A stretch of 64,000 bases of DNA, taken from NCBI RefSeq assembly GCF_900114625.1, contig NZ_FOZL01000002.1:124001-188000 (forward strand), read 5' to 3'. The DNA comes from Granulicella pectinivorans. Lineage in GTDB: Bacteria; Acidobacteriota; Terriglobia; Terriglobales; Acidobacteriaceae. A program made the position numbers and the translations under genes. The first letter of the stretch is position 1, and the number at the start of each line of letters is the position of its first letter. The notes under the pieces were generated by a model, which was not told the DNA's origin, did not search any database, and worked only from the letters and a program-made list of their open reading frames with translations. Positions 9,362 through 17,982 of the stretch are shown here, one piece after another.

Positions 9362-10051
9362 ATGCAGCGACTCCTTGAAGGTCATGCGCGTTTTCGCGCC
9401 GAAGTATTTCCCAAGCATGCCAGCCTGTTCAACCACCTTGCCACCGGGCAGAAGCCCCAGGCGCTCTTCCTCACCTGCGCGGACTCGCGCGTGGTGCCGG
9501 ACATGATTCTGCAGTCCAATCCGGGCGATCTCTTTATCTGCCGGAATGCAGGCAATATCGTCCCCTCCTACGGCGAGGCCACGGGCGGCGTCTCCGCCAC
9601 CATCGAGTACGCGGTGCTCGCTCTTGGCATCGAGAACATCATCGTGTGCGGACACTCGGATTGCGGCGCGATGAAGGCTGTCCTCAGCGGCAAGAAGCAC
9701 GACAACATGCCGACCGTCGATGCATGGCTGAAGCACTCCACCTCCGCGATGCAGATGCTCGAGCAGCATGAAGCGCACGAGTTGCACGACGCCGAAGAGG
9801 AGAACGATCCGCAAGCCAGGCTGCGTGGTCTTACCCGTGCCAATGTGATTGCACAGCTCGCAAACCTGCAGACGCATCCTTCGGTGGCGGCGGCTCTCGC
9901 ACGCGGCAAGATGAACCTCTACGGATGGGTCTACGAGATTCATAGCGGGCGCATCCAGAGCTACGACGCACAACAGGGACGTTTCCTGCCGCTCTCGGCT
10001 GAAACCCCCACGTCCGTCAACCAGCCCCGTTTGCACCTGATGGCATCGTGA
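9362..10051 (+). CDS. Beta-class carbonic anhydrase
   Basis: A 229-residue cytoplasmic zinc enzyme interconverting CO2 and bicarbonate. The two zinc-binding motifs are intact: CADSR (C39, D41) and CGHSDCGA (H98, C101). The length fits the family. The ATG at 9362 has GAGG six bases upstream; an earlier in-frame start would add a Cys- and Arg-rich tail unlike the family. The stop codon overlaps the start region of the following SulP transporter gene, so the two are co-translated and probably work together in bicarbonate uptake or pH/CO2 balance. Confidence 0.93.
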   Translation: MQRLLEGHARFRAEVFPKHASLFNHLATGQKPQALFLTCADSRVVPDMILQSNPGDLFICRNAGNIVPSYGEATGGVSATIEYAVLALGIENIIVCGHSDCGAMKAVLSGKKHDNMPTVDAWLKHSTSAMQMLEQHEAHELHDAEEENDPQARLRGLTRANVIAQLANLQTHPSVAAALARGKMNLYGWVYEIHSGRIQSYDAQQGRFLPLSAETPTSVNQPRLHLMAS

Positions 10052-10059
10052 GGAAAATG

Positions 10060-11583
10060 ATGAAGCCTGCCTACATCAAGGATCTCTCCGCTTCTCTGGT
10101 TGTGTTCCTCATCGCCCTGCCCTTGTGCATGGGTATCGCGCTTGCCTCCGGAGCTCCCCCGGCGGCGGGCATTCTCACGGGAATCATCGGTGGTATCGTT
10201 GTGGGCTTTCTGGCCGGGGCTCCGCTGCAGGTAAGCGGACCCGCGGCCGGTCTGGCGGTCATCATCTTTGAGATCATCCGCGACCAGGGCTTCTCGGCCC
10301 TGGGGCCGATCTTGGTGATCGCGGGTGCGTTGCAGATTCTGGCAGGCGTCATCAAAGCGGGGCGTTGGTTCAGGGCGATTTCGCCGGCGGTCATTCACGG
10401 AATGCTCGCCGGCATCGGCCTGTTGATCGTGTTGCAGCAGTTCCACGTCATGCTCGACAACAAGCCCAAGGGAACGGGCCTTGCCAATGCGAAGGCCATC
10501 TGGCCGGCGATCACGCAGGGCATCTTCCCCATCGACGGGAGCCGCGAAGAGGTCGCCGTCCTGCTCGCACTGATGGTGATCGGGATCATGGTGCTGTGGC
10601 AGAAGTACCGGCCTCAGTCGCTCAAGCTCGTGCCCGGCGCTCTCCTCGGAATTACAGCCGCGACGGTGATCGCGCGCGTGATGCATCTGGAGTTGAACTA
10701 TGTGCAGGTACCTGGAAATTTGCTGGACGTGGTGCACCTGCCTACGCTTGAGGCATTCACGAGCATCCATGCGAAGACGCTTGGTTCGGCAGCAACGATT
10801 GCGTTTATCGCGAGCGCAGAGACGCTACTCTCGGCCGCAGCGGTTGACAAGATGCAGTCGATCGTAAAGACCAACTACGACCGCGAACTGATGGCGCAGG
10901 GCGCGGGCAACATGCTGTGTGGCGTGGTGGGCGCAATTCCCATGACCGGCGTCATCGTCCGTAGCTCGGCAAATGTTCAGGCAGGAGCAACAAGCCGCCT
11001 GTCGGCCATCTTGCATGGTGTCTGGATCCTGGCCATGATCGTGCTACTTCCCGGCGTGCTCCGGATGGTGCCGATCTGCTCATTGGCCGGGGTGCTGGTC
11101 TTTACCGGCTTCAACCTCATCAAGGTGAAGGATATGCGCCATCTGTCGAAGTTCGGCCGCGTCCCCGTGCTCATCTATGTGGCGACGATGCTCACCATCG
11201 TGGCGACGGATCTGCTCACGGGCGTGTTGACGGGTGTCGTTCTTTCACTGGTGAAGCTGATCTACCGGTCCACGCATCTGCGAATCTACAGCGTGGCGCA
11301 CAAACATCCGACGGCATTCGACACGCAGGCGGCGAACGTGGTGGATCTGCATATCGAAGGTTCGGCAACGTTCCTGCGGATCCCTATTATCACCGCTGCG
11401 CTCGATGCTATCCCCGCCGGCTCCATCGTGCATTTGAGGACAGACAAGCTGACGTACATCGATCATGCCTGCTTGGATCTGATGCAGGACTGGATCAACA
11501 ATCAGGCGCGCAACCAACTTGAGATCGTCGTGGACCGCGAATCGCTGGAGAAGAAGTACTGGCTACCGGCGACGCAATCATGA
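10060..11583 (+). CDS. SulP family anion (bicarbonate/sulfate) transporter
   Basis: A 507-residue inner-membrane protein with the SulP core (about 12-14 membrane segments, starting YIKDLSASLVVFLIALPLCMGIALASG) and a short STAS-like cytoplasmic domain at residues about 425-500. SulP proteins move sulfate, bicarbonate or other anions. Because the gene directly follows and is coupled to a beta-carbonic anhydrase, bicarbonate is the likeliest substrate (compare BicA and the many SulP-carbonic anhydrase pairs and fusions); the sequence alone does not prove this. Several starts are possible (GTG 10048, ATG 10057, ATG 10060); the last has the GAGG at 10050 at best spacing. A hairpin terminator follows. 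Confidence 0.88.
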   Translation: MKPAYIKDLSASLVVFLIALPLCMGIALASGAPPAAGILTGIIGGIVVGFLAGAPLQVSGPAAGLAVIIFEIIRDQGFSALGPILVIAGALQILAGVIKAGRWFRAISPAVIHGMLAGIGLLIVLQQFHVMLDNKPKGTGLANAKAIWPAITQGIFPIDGSREEVAVLLALMVIGIMVLWQKYRPQSLKLVPGALLGITAATVIARVMHLELNYVQVPGNLLDVVHLPTLEAFTSIHAKTLGSAATIAFIASAETLLSAAAVDKMQSIVKTNYDRELMAQGAGNMLCGVVGAIPMTGVIVRSSANVQAGATSRLSAILHGVWILAMIVLLPGVLRMVPICSLAGVLVFTGFNLIKVKDMRHLSKFGRVPVLIYVATMLTIVATDLLTGVLTGVVLSLVKLIYRSTHLRIYSVAHKHPTAFDTQAANVVDLHIEGSATFLRIPIITAALDAIPAGSIVHLRTDKLTYIDHACLDLMQDWINNQARNQLEIVVDRESLEKKYWLPATQS

Positions 11584-11587
11584 CGTA

Positions 11588-11618
11588 GGGAGCCGGCCAA
11601 TCCGAGGTGCCGGCTCCC
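11588..11618. terminator. Hairpin between convergent SulP and DUF4142 genes
   Basis: GGGAGCCGGC (11588-11597) pairs with GCCGGCTCCC (11609-11618) around an 11-base loop. It stands four bases after the SulP stop and 19 bases from the end of the convergent DUF4142 gene; the tail on the plus strand is only partly T-rich. Confidence 0.65.
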
Positions 11619-11637
11619 CCGTAATGGGTTTCTCTTT

Positions 11638-12180
11638 CTAAGCGCCAGGCATGGGCGGGACATCGATACCGCCCTGCTTCGCGATACCGTCAATCATCTC
11701 GGTGTGCTCACGGACAACCGCTTCACCCTTGGCCACGGCAGCCTTCACTTCGGGGTTGGTCGTCTTCTGCTCCTCATCCATGAAGGCTTTCAGATCGTTG
11801 TTGTGGTCCTTCACCATCGCCTCCACGTAGGCGCGGTCGAAGCTGATACCCGACTTGAGCTTGAGCTCCTCGTACTTCGCACGATCGGCAATCGATGGGC
11901 CGGTCGGCTCCTTCACACCCAGCTTGCGGTCGAGGGGCTTCATGCTCGCAATGAGCATCTCGTGATCCTTGATCATCTTCGAGGCGAACATCTTCACATT
12001 GGTGTCGCCGGACTTCTGAAGGGCAAGCTTGGCAAGATTGATCTCGTAAAGGTTGCCCTGGGCTGCGTCGGCAAGAAATTTCTTGTCGTCGGAGGTTGTG
12101 TCCTGTGCCAGTGCCGTACCAAGTCCAAGCACCAGCGACAGACCTGCCGCGGCGCACTTCATGCCGGTATGCATCTTCAT
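11638..12180 (-). CDS. Secreted DUF4142 protein (ferritin-like helical bundle)
   Basis: A 180-residue exported protein: signal peptide MKCAAAGLSLVLGLGTALA, then a helical domain with the DUF4142 pattern DKKFLADAAQGNLYEINLAKLAL, SKMIKDHEML and YVEAMVKDHNNDLKAF. DUF4142 belongs to the ferritin-like fold class; its function is not established, though members are often found with stress and envelope genes. GAGGAG lies at proper spacing before the ATG at 12180. Single gene, convergent with SulP. Metal ligands were not verified. Confidence 0.88.
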   Translation of the reverse strand: MKMHTGMKCAAAGLSLVLGLGTALAQDTTSDDKKFLADAAQGNLYEINLAKLALQKSGDTNVKMFASKMIKDHEMLIASMKPLDRKLGVKEPTGPSIADRAKYEELKLKSGISFDRAYVEAMVKDHNNDLKAFMDEEQKTTNPEVKAAVAKGEAVVREHTEMIDGIAKQGGIDVPPMPGA

Positions 12181-12345
12181 GACTAACTCCTCGGGATTGC
12201 GGTCATGTCGGCGCGAACAGGCGAGTGCCAGCCGACAGAAAATCGTACCCGGGCCGATTCGGCTTGCTCAGCGCTTGCGAGTCTGCCTGCGACCCCTTCC
12301 TCTTCTATAAGCTGCAAACAAAGGGAAAATCGTTGCCTGTCCGTT

Positions 12346-14232
12346 CTATTGCACTGGCGGCGGCGAGAGAAAGACCTCGGTCGAGAGAGCTGGAACGATG
12401 CGGTTCTTGCCTTCACGCTTGGCACGGTAGAGCGCTCCATCGGCAGCCTGGATGAGCTCCTGCGGGTTATGCGTGAAGTTGCTCGTCGTGGCGATACCGA
12501 TACTCAGCGTGACCTGCGTGTGGTTCCAAAGCTGTTCGGCGACCATACGCTGGATGCGGTCCGCCACCAGACGCGCAAGACGCTGATCGCTCCCAGGCAG
12601 CAGAACCGCGAACTCCTCGCCGCCGTAACGCGCAGCGATATACGGAGCCCGGATCGCCGAGGCAAGTATGGCACCGAGACGGCGCAGCACGGCGTCGCCC
12701 TCGGCATGTCCCCAGGTATCGTTCCGCACCTTGAAGTTGTCGACGTCGAGCATCAGGAGCGAAAGGGATAGGCCGCCCCGAATCACAGCATCCATGTCGG
12801 AGCGAAGCCGCTCGTCAAACGCACGACGGTTGCGCAGACCAGTAAGCTGATCGGTCAGTGCAAGCTCCTGCAGGTCGCGATTCGCTTGTTCCAATCGCTC
12901 CGTCTTGCGCACGGCTTGTTCAGCGCGGCGGCGCTCGTCGATGTCGAGCACCATGCAGACGATGCCCCGCACCTGACATTGCTCGTCGAGATCGGGAGCA
13001 TACGTCACCCGGGTCAGGCGCTCCCCATGGACCGTCGGGTAGTCCGTTTCGAAGGTAACCGTGCGGCCACCGAGGACAGCCTCACGCGCAGAGGCGCTGC
13101 GTTCCCAGTAAAGATTGCCAAGCAGCTCATGCACCGAACGGCCCACAATCTCCGTCGCTTCCAGGCCAAGCCACTCCTCGTAGATGCGATTGACGCGGAG
13201 GAATCGCCCATCGAGCGAGATGTAGGAGAGCAACGTGGGCAGGTGGTCGGTAATCAGTCGCAGTTCGCGCTCCGACTGCCGGATGGTGGAAGCGCTCTGC
13301 TCGCGAATTTGGATGATCTCGGCGCGCTGCCGCTCTTCACGGTTCAGGAACAGGGCAAGGAACCATAGCGCGGTTGTGCCCGTCCCAGCCATCGTGACGG
13401 CCAGCAGCCCCATGCCAAAGCTGGGTCGCCCGAAGTTGATTGCGGGATGCAGAAAGAGCCACCCGAGCAGCACTGGCAACAGCATCATCGCGGGAAGAAT
13501 GCGCCGTGCGAGCCATCCTCCCCGCTCCGGCGCCAGCAGGACGCCAAGGACGATCGAGTCCGGCTGCTTGAGGATCAGACCTGCAGAGAGGATCAGAAAG
13601 CCCACGCCGGTGTGGAGCGCCATGGAGGTGTAGCCGCTCGAACCATAGAAGATCTGGACGCCGTACAGGTATCCGACGATCGCCACAAACGAGATCGCCG
13701 CGAGCAGATGCGCGATGAACTGGGCGAGGATGCGAGCCATGCGATTGCCGGTGAGCAAAAGAAGTGCGGTGGCGGCAAAGACGAAACTGGTGGCGGATGT
13801 CGGCGCCATCCGGCCCGGATAGATGACCTGGACGTGGTCGACGAAGAGGAGTTGATCGATGCCGAAGTTGAATCCGTAGAGGTACTCGAGGAGCGTGAGG
13901 CAGCCGAGAACCAGGACGCCGAGCGAGAACAGGCGCGAGGCATAGCGAGTCCCCCTCCCGGGTGAAAGCAGGCAAAGAAGACCGAGACCCGAGGCCAGAA
14001 AGCCGACAGCCGTGTTCGACTTCATCCTCACGAAGCCCGGCAGCACGGTCATCAGGTGTTCGTTCTGGGTAAACCAGCCGAGGATCACGGCCACACCGAG
14101 GAGAACCACGGCCAGGGCGCACGAGAGCGTCAGCAGACGCAGAGACCTGGAGGACTGCGATCCTGCTGGTTCCGTCTTCGGAGAATCGCCGGCCTTTTCT
14201 GGCAGTCTCTCGCTCAACGTTTTGGTGGTCAA
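12346..14232 (-). CDS. Membrane PAS-GGDEF diguanylate cyclase
   Basis: A 628-residue signalling protein predicted to make cyclic di-GMP. The N-terminal half has about eight hydrophobic segments forming an integral membrane sensor of unknown type; a PAS/PAC domain follows (ITDHLPTLLSYISLDGRFLRVN onward), then a GGDEF domain with intact GGEEF at residues 537-541. The product-inhibition RxxD site five residues upstream is absent, so feedback by c-di-GMP is not expected. The start is not an ATG: TTG at 14232 is chosen because TACACT ends exactly seven bases before it, giving a leaderless mRNA. Earlier codons would overlap the divergent nucleoside hydrolase gene. Confidence 0.85.
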   Translation of the reverse strand: MTTKTLSERLPEKAGDSPKTEPAGSQSSRSLRLLTLSCALAVVLLGVAVILGWFTQNEHLMTVLPGFVRMKSNTAVGFLASGLGLLCLLSPGRGTRYASRLFSLGVLVLGCLTLLEYLYGFNFGIDQLLFVDHVQVIYPGRMAPTSATSFVFAATALLLLTGNRMARILAQFIAHLLAAISFVAIVGYLYGVQIFYGSSGYTSMALHTGVGFLILSAGLILKQPDSIVLGVLLAPERGGWLARRILPAMMLLPVLLGWLFLHPAINFGRPSFGMGLLAVTMAGTGTTALWFLALFLNREERQRAEIIQIREQSASTIRQSERELRLITDHLPTLLSYISLDGRFLRVNRIYEEWLGLEATEIVGRSVHELLGNLYWERSASAREAVLGGRTVTFETDYPTVHGERLTRVTYAPDLDEQCQVRGIVCMVLDIDERRRAEQAVRKTERLEQANRDLQELALTDQLTGLRNRRAFDERLRSDMDAVIRGGLSLSLLMLDVDNFKVRNDTWGHAEGDAVLRRLGAILASAIRAPYIAARYGGEEFAVLLPGSDQRLARLVADRIQRMVAEQLWNHTQVTLSIGIATTSNFTHNPQELIQAADGALYRAKREGKNRIVPALSTEVFLSPPPVQ

Positions 14233-14239
14233 CGCGTTC

Positions 14240-14245
14240 AGTGTA
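14240..14245 (-). promoter_or_regulatory. Putative -10 box (TACACT) for the GGDEF gene
   Basis: TACACT on the minus strand, seven bases before the TTG at 14232, places the transcription start at or next to the start codon. No Shine-Dalgarno sequence is present. Confidence 0.5.
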
Positions 14246-14337
14246 ATGGGTTTGGGCGGATATCGGTTTCTTTTAACTGTCCGGTTTTTGGGTAGTTTGA
14301 AGGGGATTTTATGCGATGAACGTATCGAGCCCCCGCG

Positions 14338-14343
14338 TACACT
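14338..14343 (+). promoter_or_regulatory. Putative -10 box (TACACT) for the nucleoside hydrolase gene
   Basis: TACACT followed by the 8-base spacer GGTGAGCC and the ATG at 14352. The expected transcription start is within two bases of the start codon. A GTGAG in the spacer is too close to act as a normal ribosome site. Confidence 0.5.
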
Positions 14344-14351
14344 GGTGAGCC

Positions 14352-15338
14352 ATGAAGACCCTGGTGCTGTTTCTCGTTCTTGCCTCTTCCGCCGCACTGG
14401 CGCAGACACGCGTGCTCTACGACGACGACTGCACCAACGACAACGATTGCCCCGTAAACTTCGCGACCCTGCACAAGCTGGCAGACGCAGGCGAAATCAC
14501 GATTCTCGCCACCGTGGCCGACAGCGCCCATCCCCTCGCGGCTCCGGCGATGAAGGTCTTCAACACCTACTACGGCCGCCCCGGCATCCCAGTCGGTGCC
14601 AATCAGACCGCTGCCCCGGACAATCCGCTCTGCGTCAAGAACCAATGCAACCAGAGCACATGGCTGGGTGGCCTGATCTCGCACTTCGATCTGGGAGACA
14701 CCCGGGCGAAATATCCCGGCTGCGTCACGGTCTATCGCGAGACGCTGGCAAAGCAGCCGGACAAGTCCGTGACGGTCGTGGCGACCGGCTTCCTCACCTG
14801 CGTCGCGCAGTTGCTCGCCAGCAAAGGCGGTCCGGAGCTTGTGAAAGCCAAGGTGGCGAAGCTCGTTGTGATGGGTGGAGCCTATCCAAGGGGATTTGAG
14901 TTCAATCTGGACTCCGACCCCGCGGACTCGGCAACGGTGTTTGCGACCTGGACCACACCGAACGGCTACCCGCCCATCTGGCTGATCAGCTTCGCGGACG
15001 GGGCCAAGGCGCTGTCCGGGCCTCCCGCAAGCGACGATCCGACAACGCATCCGGGCGTCTATGCGTTTCAGTTGGCGAAGTCGACGCAGCGCGGTTCGTG
15101 GGACAGCATGTCCATTCTCTACGCGGCGCGTGGCCTTACCCACAAGGGCGTCACCTATTGGACAGACTCGGGCAACGGAACGGTCCTCATGGATACGGCC
15201 ACAGGCGAAGACACGTTCTCAACCAAGACAACCTCCGGCCACCACTTTCTGATCAACGCCCTCAGCAACGAAGGCTTCTCCGCGATTCTCGACGGATACA
15301 AGCACAAGGGGTTTGCCGGATTAGCGCCCGCCCACTGA
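14352..15338 (+). CDS. Secreted nucleoside hydrolase-like protein (IUNH family)
   Basis: A 328-residue exported protein: signal peptide MKTLVLFLVLASSAALA, then the inosine-uridine nucleoside hydrolase fold. The N-terminal calcium motif reads YDDDCTNDND; compared with the variant DTDIGNDIDD it keeps several Asp/Asn ligands but replaces the glycine and the last Asp. The VVMGGAYP segment and a NLDSDPADSATVF block (the usual NxxxDPxAA region) fit the family. It would release bases from ribonucleosides in the periplasm, but the altered metal site makes the exact substrate uncertain. It lies 36 bases before nagA on the same strand. Confidence 0.78.
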   Translation: MKTLVLFLVLASSAALAQTRVLYDDDCTNDNDCPVNFATLHKLADAGEITILATVADSAHPLAAPAMKVFNTYYGRPGIPVGANQTAAPDNPLCVKNQCNQSTWLGGLISHFDLGDTRAKYPGCVTVYRETLAKQPDKSVTVVATGFLTCVAQLLASKGGPELVKAKVAKLVVMGGAYPRGFEFNLDSDPADSATVFATWTTPNGYPPIWLISFADGAKALSGPPASDDPTTHPGVYAFQLAKSTQRGSWDSMSILYAARGLTHKGVTYWTDSGNGTVLMDTATGEDTFSTKTTSGHHFLINALSNEGFSAILDGYKHKGFAGLAPAH

Positions 15339-15359
15339 CCCTCGGTGCCGGTGCGAGGA

Positions 15360-15365
15360 TAAACT
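15360..15365 (+). promoter_or_regulatory. Putative -10 box (TAAACT) before nagA
   Basis: TAAACT ends nine bases before the nagA ATG at 15375. The spacer GGAAACGAC could also hold a weak ribosome site (GGAAA), so both leaderless and co-transcribed expression are possible. Confidence 0.35.
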
Positions 15366-15374
15366 GGAAACGAC

Positions 15375-16514
15375 ATGCAGACCCTTACCGCTCGCAGATT
15401 GCTTACGCCGATTGGCTCCGTGGAGTATCCCGTCATCACCGTAGGCGACGATGGCCTGATCGCCGAGATCGAATCCGACCCCACCCTGCCACACGCGAAC
15501 GACACGCTGACCGCTGCGTTCCTGGATGTGCATACGCACGGGGGCATGTCCCACGATGTGATGACCGCCAGCCCGAAAGACTTCGTCGAGTTCAATCGCT
15601 TCCTGGCAACGCGCGGCGTCGGCCAGTATCTGGCGACCACCGTCACCGCTCCTATCGATGCAACGCTTCGTGGTCTAGAGGCGATCGCCGATGAGATCGA
15701 ACGCGCCCACGATGGCGTGGCGACACCGATCGGCGTGCATCTGGAGGGGCCGTTCATCTCCCACGCCAAACGCGGCGTACATCCGGAGGGCGATATTCTT
15801 CCGCCGTCGATTGAGCTCTTCGACCGGTTCCAGGCAGCTGCCCGCGGGCACATCCGCCTGATCACCATTGCGCCGGAGATTCCCGGCGCACTTGACCTGA
15901 TCGCGCACTGCAAAGCTCTCGGAGTGAGGGTGAGCCTCGGCCACACGAACGCCACATCTCCCGAGACACAGGCCGGAATCGACGCAGGCGCGTCCTCGGC
16001 GACCCACACCTACAACGCCATGCGAGCGCTCGATCATCGAGCCCCCGGAGTCCTGGGAACGGTGCTCGATTCATCCAGCCTATTCGCGGAGTTGATCTGC
16101 GATGGAATCCACGTCGCGCCGGAGCTGGTGCGCCTCTGGCTGAAGGCCAAGGGGCCTGAGCTGGCGATCCTCGTCACGGATTCGATGTCCGCTGCAGGCA
16201 TGCCCGACGGGGCCTACACGCTCGGCACCTTCGACGTCGCCGTCGCGGAGGGGAAGGCACTGCTAAAGTCCGATCTCGATCGTGGCAAAGAGACCCTCGC
16301 CGGCTCGATCCTCACCATGGATAAGGCAGTCGCGAACGTACAGGCGATGACCGGAGCGAGTCTGGGCATTGCGGTCAATCTGGCCTCGGCCAATCCAGCC
16401 CGGATGCTTGGGCTGGAGCCGGCGATACGGCCCGGGACGGTGGGCAACTTCAATCGCTTCGCCGCAAGTGGGCGCCTGGAGCAGACGATCCTTCGTGGGA
16501 AGGCAGTAAACTAA
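15375..16514 (+). CDS. nagA: N-acetylglucosamine-6-phosphate deacetylase
   Basis: A 379-residue cytoplasmic amidohydrolase that converts GlcNAc-6-phosphate to glucosamine-6-phosphate and acetate, the committed step in amino-sugar recycling. Family motifs are present: DVHTHGGMSHD near the N-terminus, HLEGPFISHAKRGVHP in the middle, SLGHTNATSPE and SATHTYNAM for metal and substrate ligands, and TDSMSAAGMPDG with the catalytic Asp. Length is as expected. The released acetate could be reused by Acs, encoded 12 kb away. It fits with the BadF-type kinase (which would supply the 6-phosphate), the NamZ fusion protein and the secreted GH20 enzyme in the same region. Confidence 0.95.
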   Translation: MQTLTARRLLTPIGSVEYPVITVGDDGLIAEIESDPTLPHANDTLTAAFLDVHTHGGMSHDVMTASPKDFVEFNRFLATRGVGQYLATTVTAPIDATLRGLEAIADEIERAHDGVATPIGVHLEGPFISHAKRGVHPEGDILPPSIELFDRFQAAARGHIRLITIAPEIPGALDLIAHCKALGVRVSLGHTNATSPETQAGIDAGASSATHTYNAMRALDHRAPGVLGTVLDSSSLFAELICDGIHVAPELVRLWLKAKGPELAILVTDSMSAAGMPDGAYTLGTFDVAVAEGKALLKSDLDRGKETLAGSILTMDKAVANVQAMTGASLGIAVNLASANPARMLGLEPAIRPGTVGNFNRFAASGRLEQTILRGKAVN

Positions 16515-16629
16515 GGATTCGCTTTTTGCCGGGAACGGCGGTTCGGAACATCCGAGCTGACGCCCACACCTGTCTCTGAAACAACCACGCGAACCAAGAC
16601 GTTCCATCTTTCGTACAAAGAATTCGACC

Positions 16630-17982
16630 ATGACCTCCCCGCTTAAAATCGGCATTGACTTCGGCACGACCAACAGCTCGGTCGCCATCGAGCGCGGCAC
16701 AGGCGCGGTCGAACTGGTACAGTTCCCTGCCCGCGCGTCGGCGACGGAAAGTTTCCGCTCCGTCCTTTATCTGGAGCAGCAGAAGGGCCGCGTCGTCTCG
16801 TCGACCGGGCCACAGGCGATTGAGCACTATCTCGAAGCCGAGATGCCGGGACGGCTGATCCAGTCGCTGAAGTCCTATCTCCCGTCGCGCACCCTGACCG
16901 GGACCGAAGTCTTCGGTCGCAGATATACGCTCGAAGACCTGATCGCCCGCATCCTGACCGACCTGCGGATCGGCCTGGAGAAGCACCTCGGCGCGCCGCT
17001 TGCTGCTGACGCCACCGTAAACGTAGGACGCCCCGTGCGATTCGTCTCCGCCGAAAACGAAGAGGACGACGCCTACGCGACGGAGCGGCTCCGCGCAGCA
17101 TTCGCGCAGGCCGGCTTCCCCTCCGTCACCTTCGAGCTGGAGCCGGTCGCCGCCGCCTTCGCCTATGAGGCCTCGCTCGACCACGACGAAACCATCCTCA
17201 TCGGAGACTTCGGCGGCGGCACCAGCGACTTTTCGCTCCTGCCTGTCGGGCCCTCGTTCCGGAGCGCCCGCGAGATCATCGGAAACTCCGGCCTCGGCCT
17301 CGCCGGAGACGCCTTCGACGCCCGCATCGTGCGCAAACTCGTCTCCCCCGGCCTCGGCGCCGACACCCTCGAAAAGACCTACGACAATCCCTTCGCGCCG
17401 CCTGTCCCCAAGCGCTTCCCCGGCCGCGCCGCAGTCCTCCCCCCGCAACGCGAACTCAAGATCATCCCCGCCGTCCCCGCCTGGATCTACGCCAACCTCG
17501 AACGCTGGCACTACCTGTCGTTCCTCAAGACACGCAACGTCACCGAGATCCTGAAGGCCGCGCGCGCACGCGCCGAGGAGCCCGAAAAGGTCGCGTCGCT
17601 CATCACGTTGATCGAAGAGGACCTCGGCTATCAGCTTCACCAGGCCGTGCAAAGGCTGAAGATCGATCTCTCCCGCAAAGAGACCGCGACATTCCGCTTC
17701 CCGGAGCTCGATCCCACCGGCAGCCGTGGCCTCTCGTCCGAGGTAGCGCGTGCCGATTTCGAGGGCTGGATTCAGCCCGAGCTCGAAGCGATTGAAGCCT
17801 GCGTCGACGGCCTGATGACGTCCTCGTCCATGCGTCCGGGGAAGGTGGATCGCGTCTTCCTCACCGGAGGCACAAGCTTTGTCCCAGCCGTAAGGAAGAT
17901 CTTCGAAACTCGCTTTGGAGCGGATCGCGTCGTGACCGGAAACGAATTCACATCAGTGGCGCGGGGACTGGCGCTCCGCTAG
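16630..17982 (+). CDS. yegD: Hsp70-family protein, YegD-like
   Basis: A 450-residue protein with the Hsp70/actin ATPase fold: phosphate-1 motif IGIDFGTTNSSVAI at the N-terminus, phosphate-2 motif IGDFGGGTSDFSLL near residue 197, and adenosine motif VFLTGGTSFVPAV near the C-terminus. It lacks the Hsp70 substrate-binding domain, and the length matches E. coli YegD (450), an uncharacterised putative chaperone. The insertion between residues about 220 and 330 is also typical of that group. The last four bases overlap the end of the convergent BadF-type kinase gene. Confidence 0.88.
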   Translation: MTSPLKIGIDFGTTNSSVAIERGTGAVELVQFPARASATESFRSVLYLEQQKGRVVSSTGPQAIEHYLEAEMPGRLIQSLKSYLPSRTLTGTEVFGRRYTLEDLIARILTDLRIGLEKHLGAPLAADATVNVGRPVRFVSAENEEDDAYATERLRAAFAQAGFPSVTFELEPVAAAFAYEASLDHDETILIGDFGGGTSDFSLLPVGPSFRSAREIIGNSGLGLAGDAFDARIVRKLVSPGLGADTLEKTYDNPFAPPVPKRFPGRAAVLPPQRELKIIPAVPAWIYANLERWHYLSFLKTRNVTEILKAARARAEEPEKVASLITLIEEDLGYQLHQAVQRLKIDLSRKETATFRFPELDPTGSRGLSSEVARADFEGWIQPELEAIEACVDGLMTSSSMRPGKVDRVFLTGGTSFVPAVRKIFETRFGADRVVTGNEFTSVARGLALR

